Below the pieces are notes generated by a model. It was not told the origin of the DNA and made no database searches. It saw nothing but the letters and a program-made list of their open reading frames with translations. From Ruegeria sp. Ofav3-42 (GTDB lineage Bacteria > Pseudomonadota > Alphaproteobacteria > Rhodobacterales > Rhodobacteraceae): 64,000 bases of DNA. How positions within the stretch are numbered: position 1 is the first letter of the stretch; each line of letters begins with the position of its first letter. Of the stretch, positions 63,728-64,000 are shown in pieces. The stretch covers positions 372,001 through 436,000 of the forward strand of contig NZ_JAKRGB010000003.1 in NCBI RefSeq assembly GCF_022347725.1, read 5' to 3'. The position numbers and the translations under genes were made by a program.

Positions 63728-64000
63728 ATGGGCTTACATATCACCAAAATCGAAATTCGGAACTTTCGCTCGGTGCGGAACCTGTCATTGTCGCCAGGCA
63801 AACTGGCGGTCTTAGTAGGCAAGAACGACTCTGGTAAGTCGAACGTCCTCAGAGCCCTGAACTTGTTCTTCAATGGCCGGACCATGCCCACGGATGATCT
63901 CGACTTCGAGGTCGATCACAACGTGTTCAACACCCCTAACCGGCGAGCCAAAGAAGTGTCTATCAAGCTCGAGATCACGATGCCCGAGTCGTATCGAGCC
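63728..64000 (+). CDS. SMC/OLD-like AAA ATPase, N-terminal part (cut by window end)
   Basis: The first 91 residues are visible from the ATG at 63728, preceded by GAGGG. They read MGLHITKIEIRNFRSVRNLS, then a Walker A at 31-39 (GKNDSGKSN) and RALNLFFNGRT. This is the start of RecF/SMC-type ATPases such as OLD-family nucleases and Gabija GajA, which fuse the ATPase to a TOPRIM nuclease. The C-terminus is outside the window, so nuclease function cannot be judged. It lies 213 bp after drmC and may be a separate defence gene in the same island. Confidence 0.75.
   Translation, partial: MGLHITKIEIRNFRSVRNLSLSPGKLAVLVGKNDSGKSNVLRALNLFFNGRTMPTDDLDFEVDHNVFNTPNRRAKEVSIKLEITMPESYRA

Noticed and set aside
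1..64000. CRISPR arrays, rRNA operon, prophage structural genes
   Set aside because: I looked for regularly spaced repeats and conserved rRNA or capsid/tail sequences and saw none.

Overview
The window is about 64 kb of chromosome from a Roseobacter-group alphaproteobacterium (Rhodobacteraceae). The assignment rests on gene content and style: class II NrdJ ribonucleotide reductase, short HisG paired with HisZ, DUF2125 and DUF1489 proteins, an xdhABC cluster next to a BMP-type nucleoside/purine importer, a GcvT-fused dimethylglycine-dehydrogenase-like enzyme, and high-GC codon use with many ATGA gene overlaps. No rRNA, CRISPR array or phage structural gene was seen.

Positions 1-46,400 are ordinary core and accessory metabolism. 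In order: a truncated TolQ/ExbB-type channel; ChaC; DUF2125; a minus-strand hisC-tyrC-extensin cluster; a class V aminotransferase divergent from an Lrp regulator; a LysR regulator divergent from a DUF1330 gene; rpsD; nrdJ; hisG-hisZ-hisS; slyX; dnaE; a plus-strand purine operon (xdhABC followed by two-domain ATPase, two permeases and a BMP binding protein) closed by a strong terminator; an MFS exporter convergent with an HlyD/small-membrane-protein pair; amine and hydroxy-acid oxidation genes; gamma-glutamyltransferase; a 2-hydroxyacid dehydrogenase; an SH3 protein; and a haloalkane dehalogenase. The middle of hisS has foreign codon use and looks recombinant. A hairpin hides the hisC ribosome binding site.

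From the tRNA-Gln gene at 46,642 onward the window is a lower-GC genomic island. The 3' end of the tRNA is repeated exactly (20 bp) 1,340 bp downstream, which brackets a one-gene mini-element with paired arm-like repeats. Next comes a large serine recombinase with DUF2924 and DUF3489 partners, then an IS110 transposase remnant and about 600 bp without genes.

The last 12 kb is a tightly coupled plus-strand operon that I interpret as a DISARM-type anti-phage system: an N6-adenine DNA methyltransferase, a 922-residue protein of unknown family, a DrmA-like SF2 helicase, a DrmB-like DUF1998 protein and a DrmC-like phospholipase-D nuclease. An SMC/OLD-like ATPase begins just after it and runs off the window. 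The mix is unusual. The adenine methylase is the type described for class 1 DISARM, but the SNF2 helicase DrmD is absent and its place is taken by the large unrecognised protein. This is the best candidate in the window for a previously undescribed variant system.
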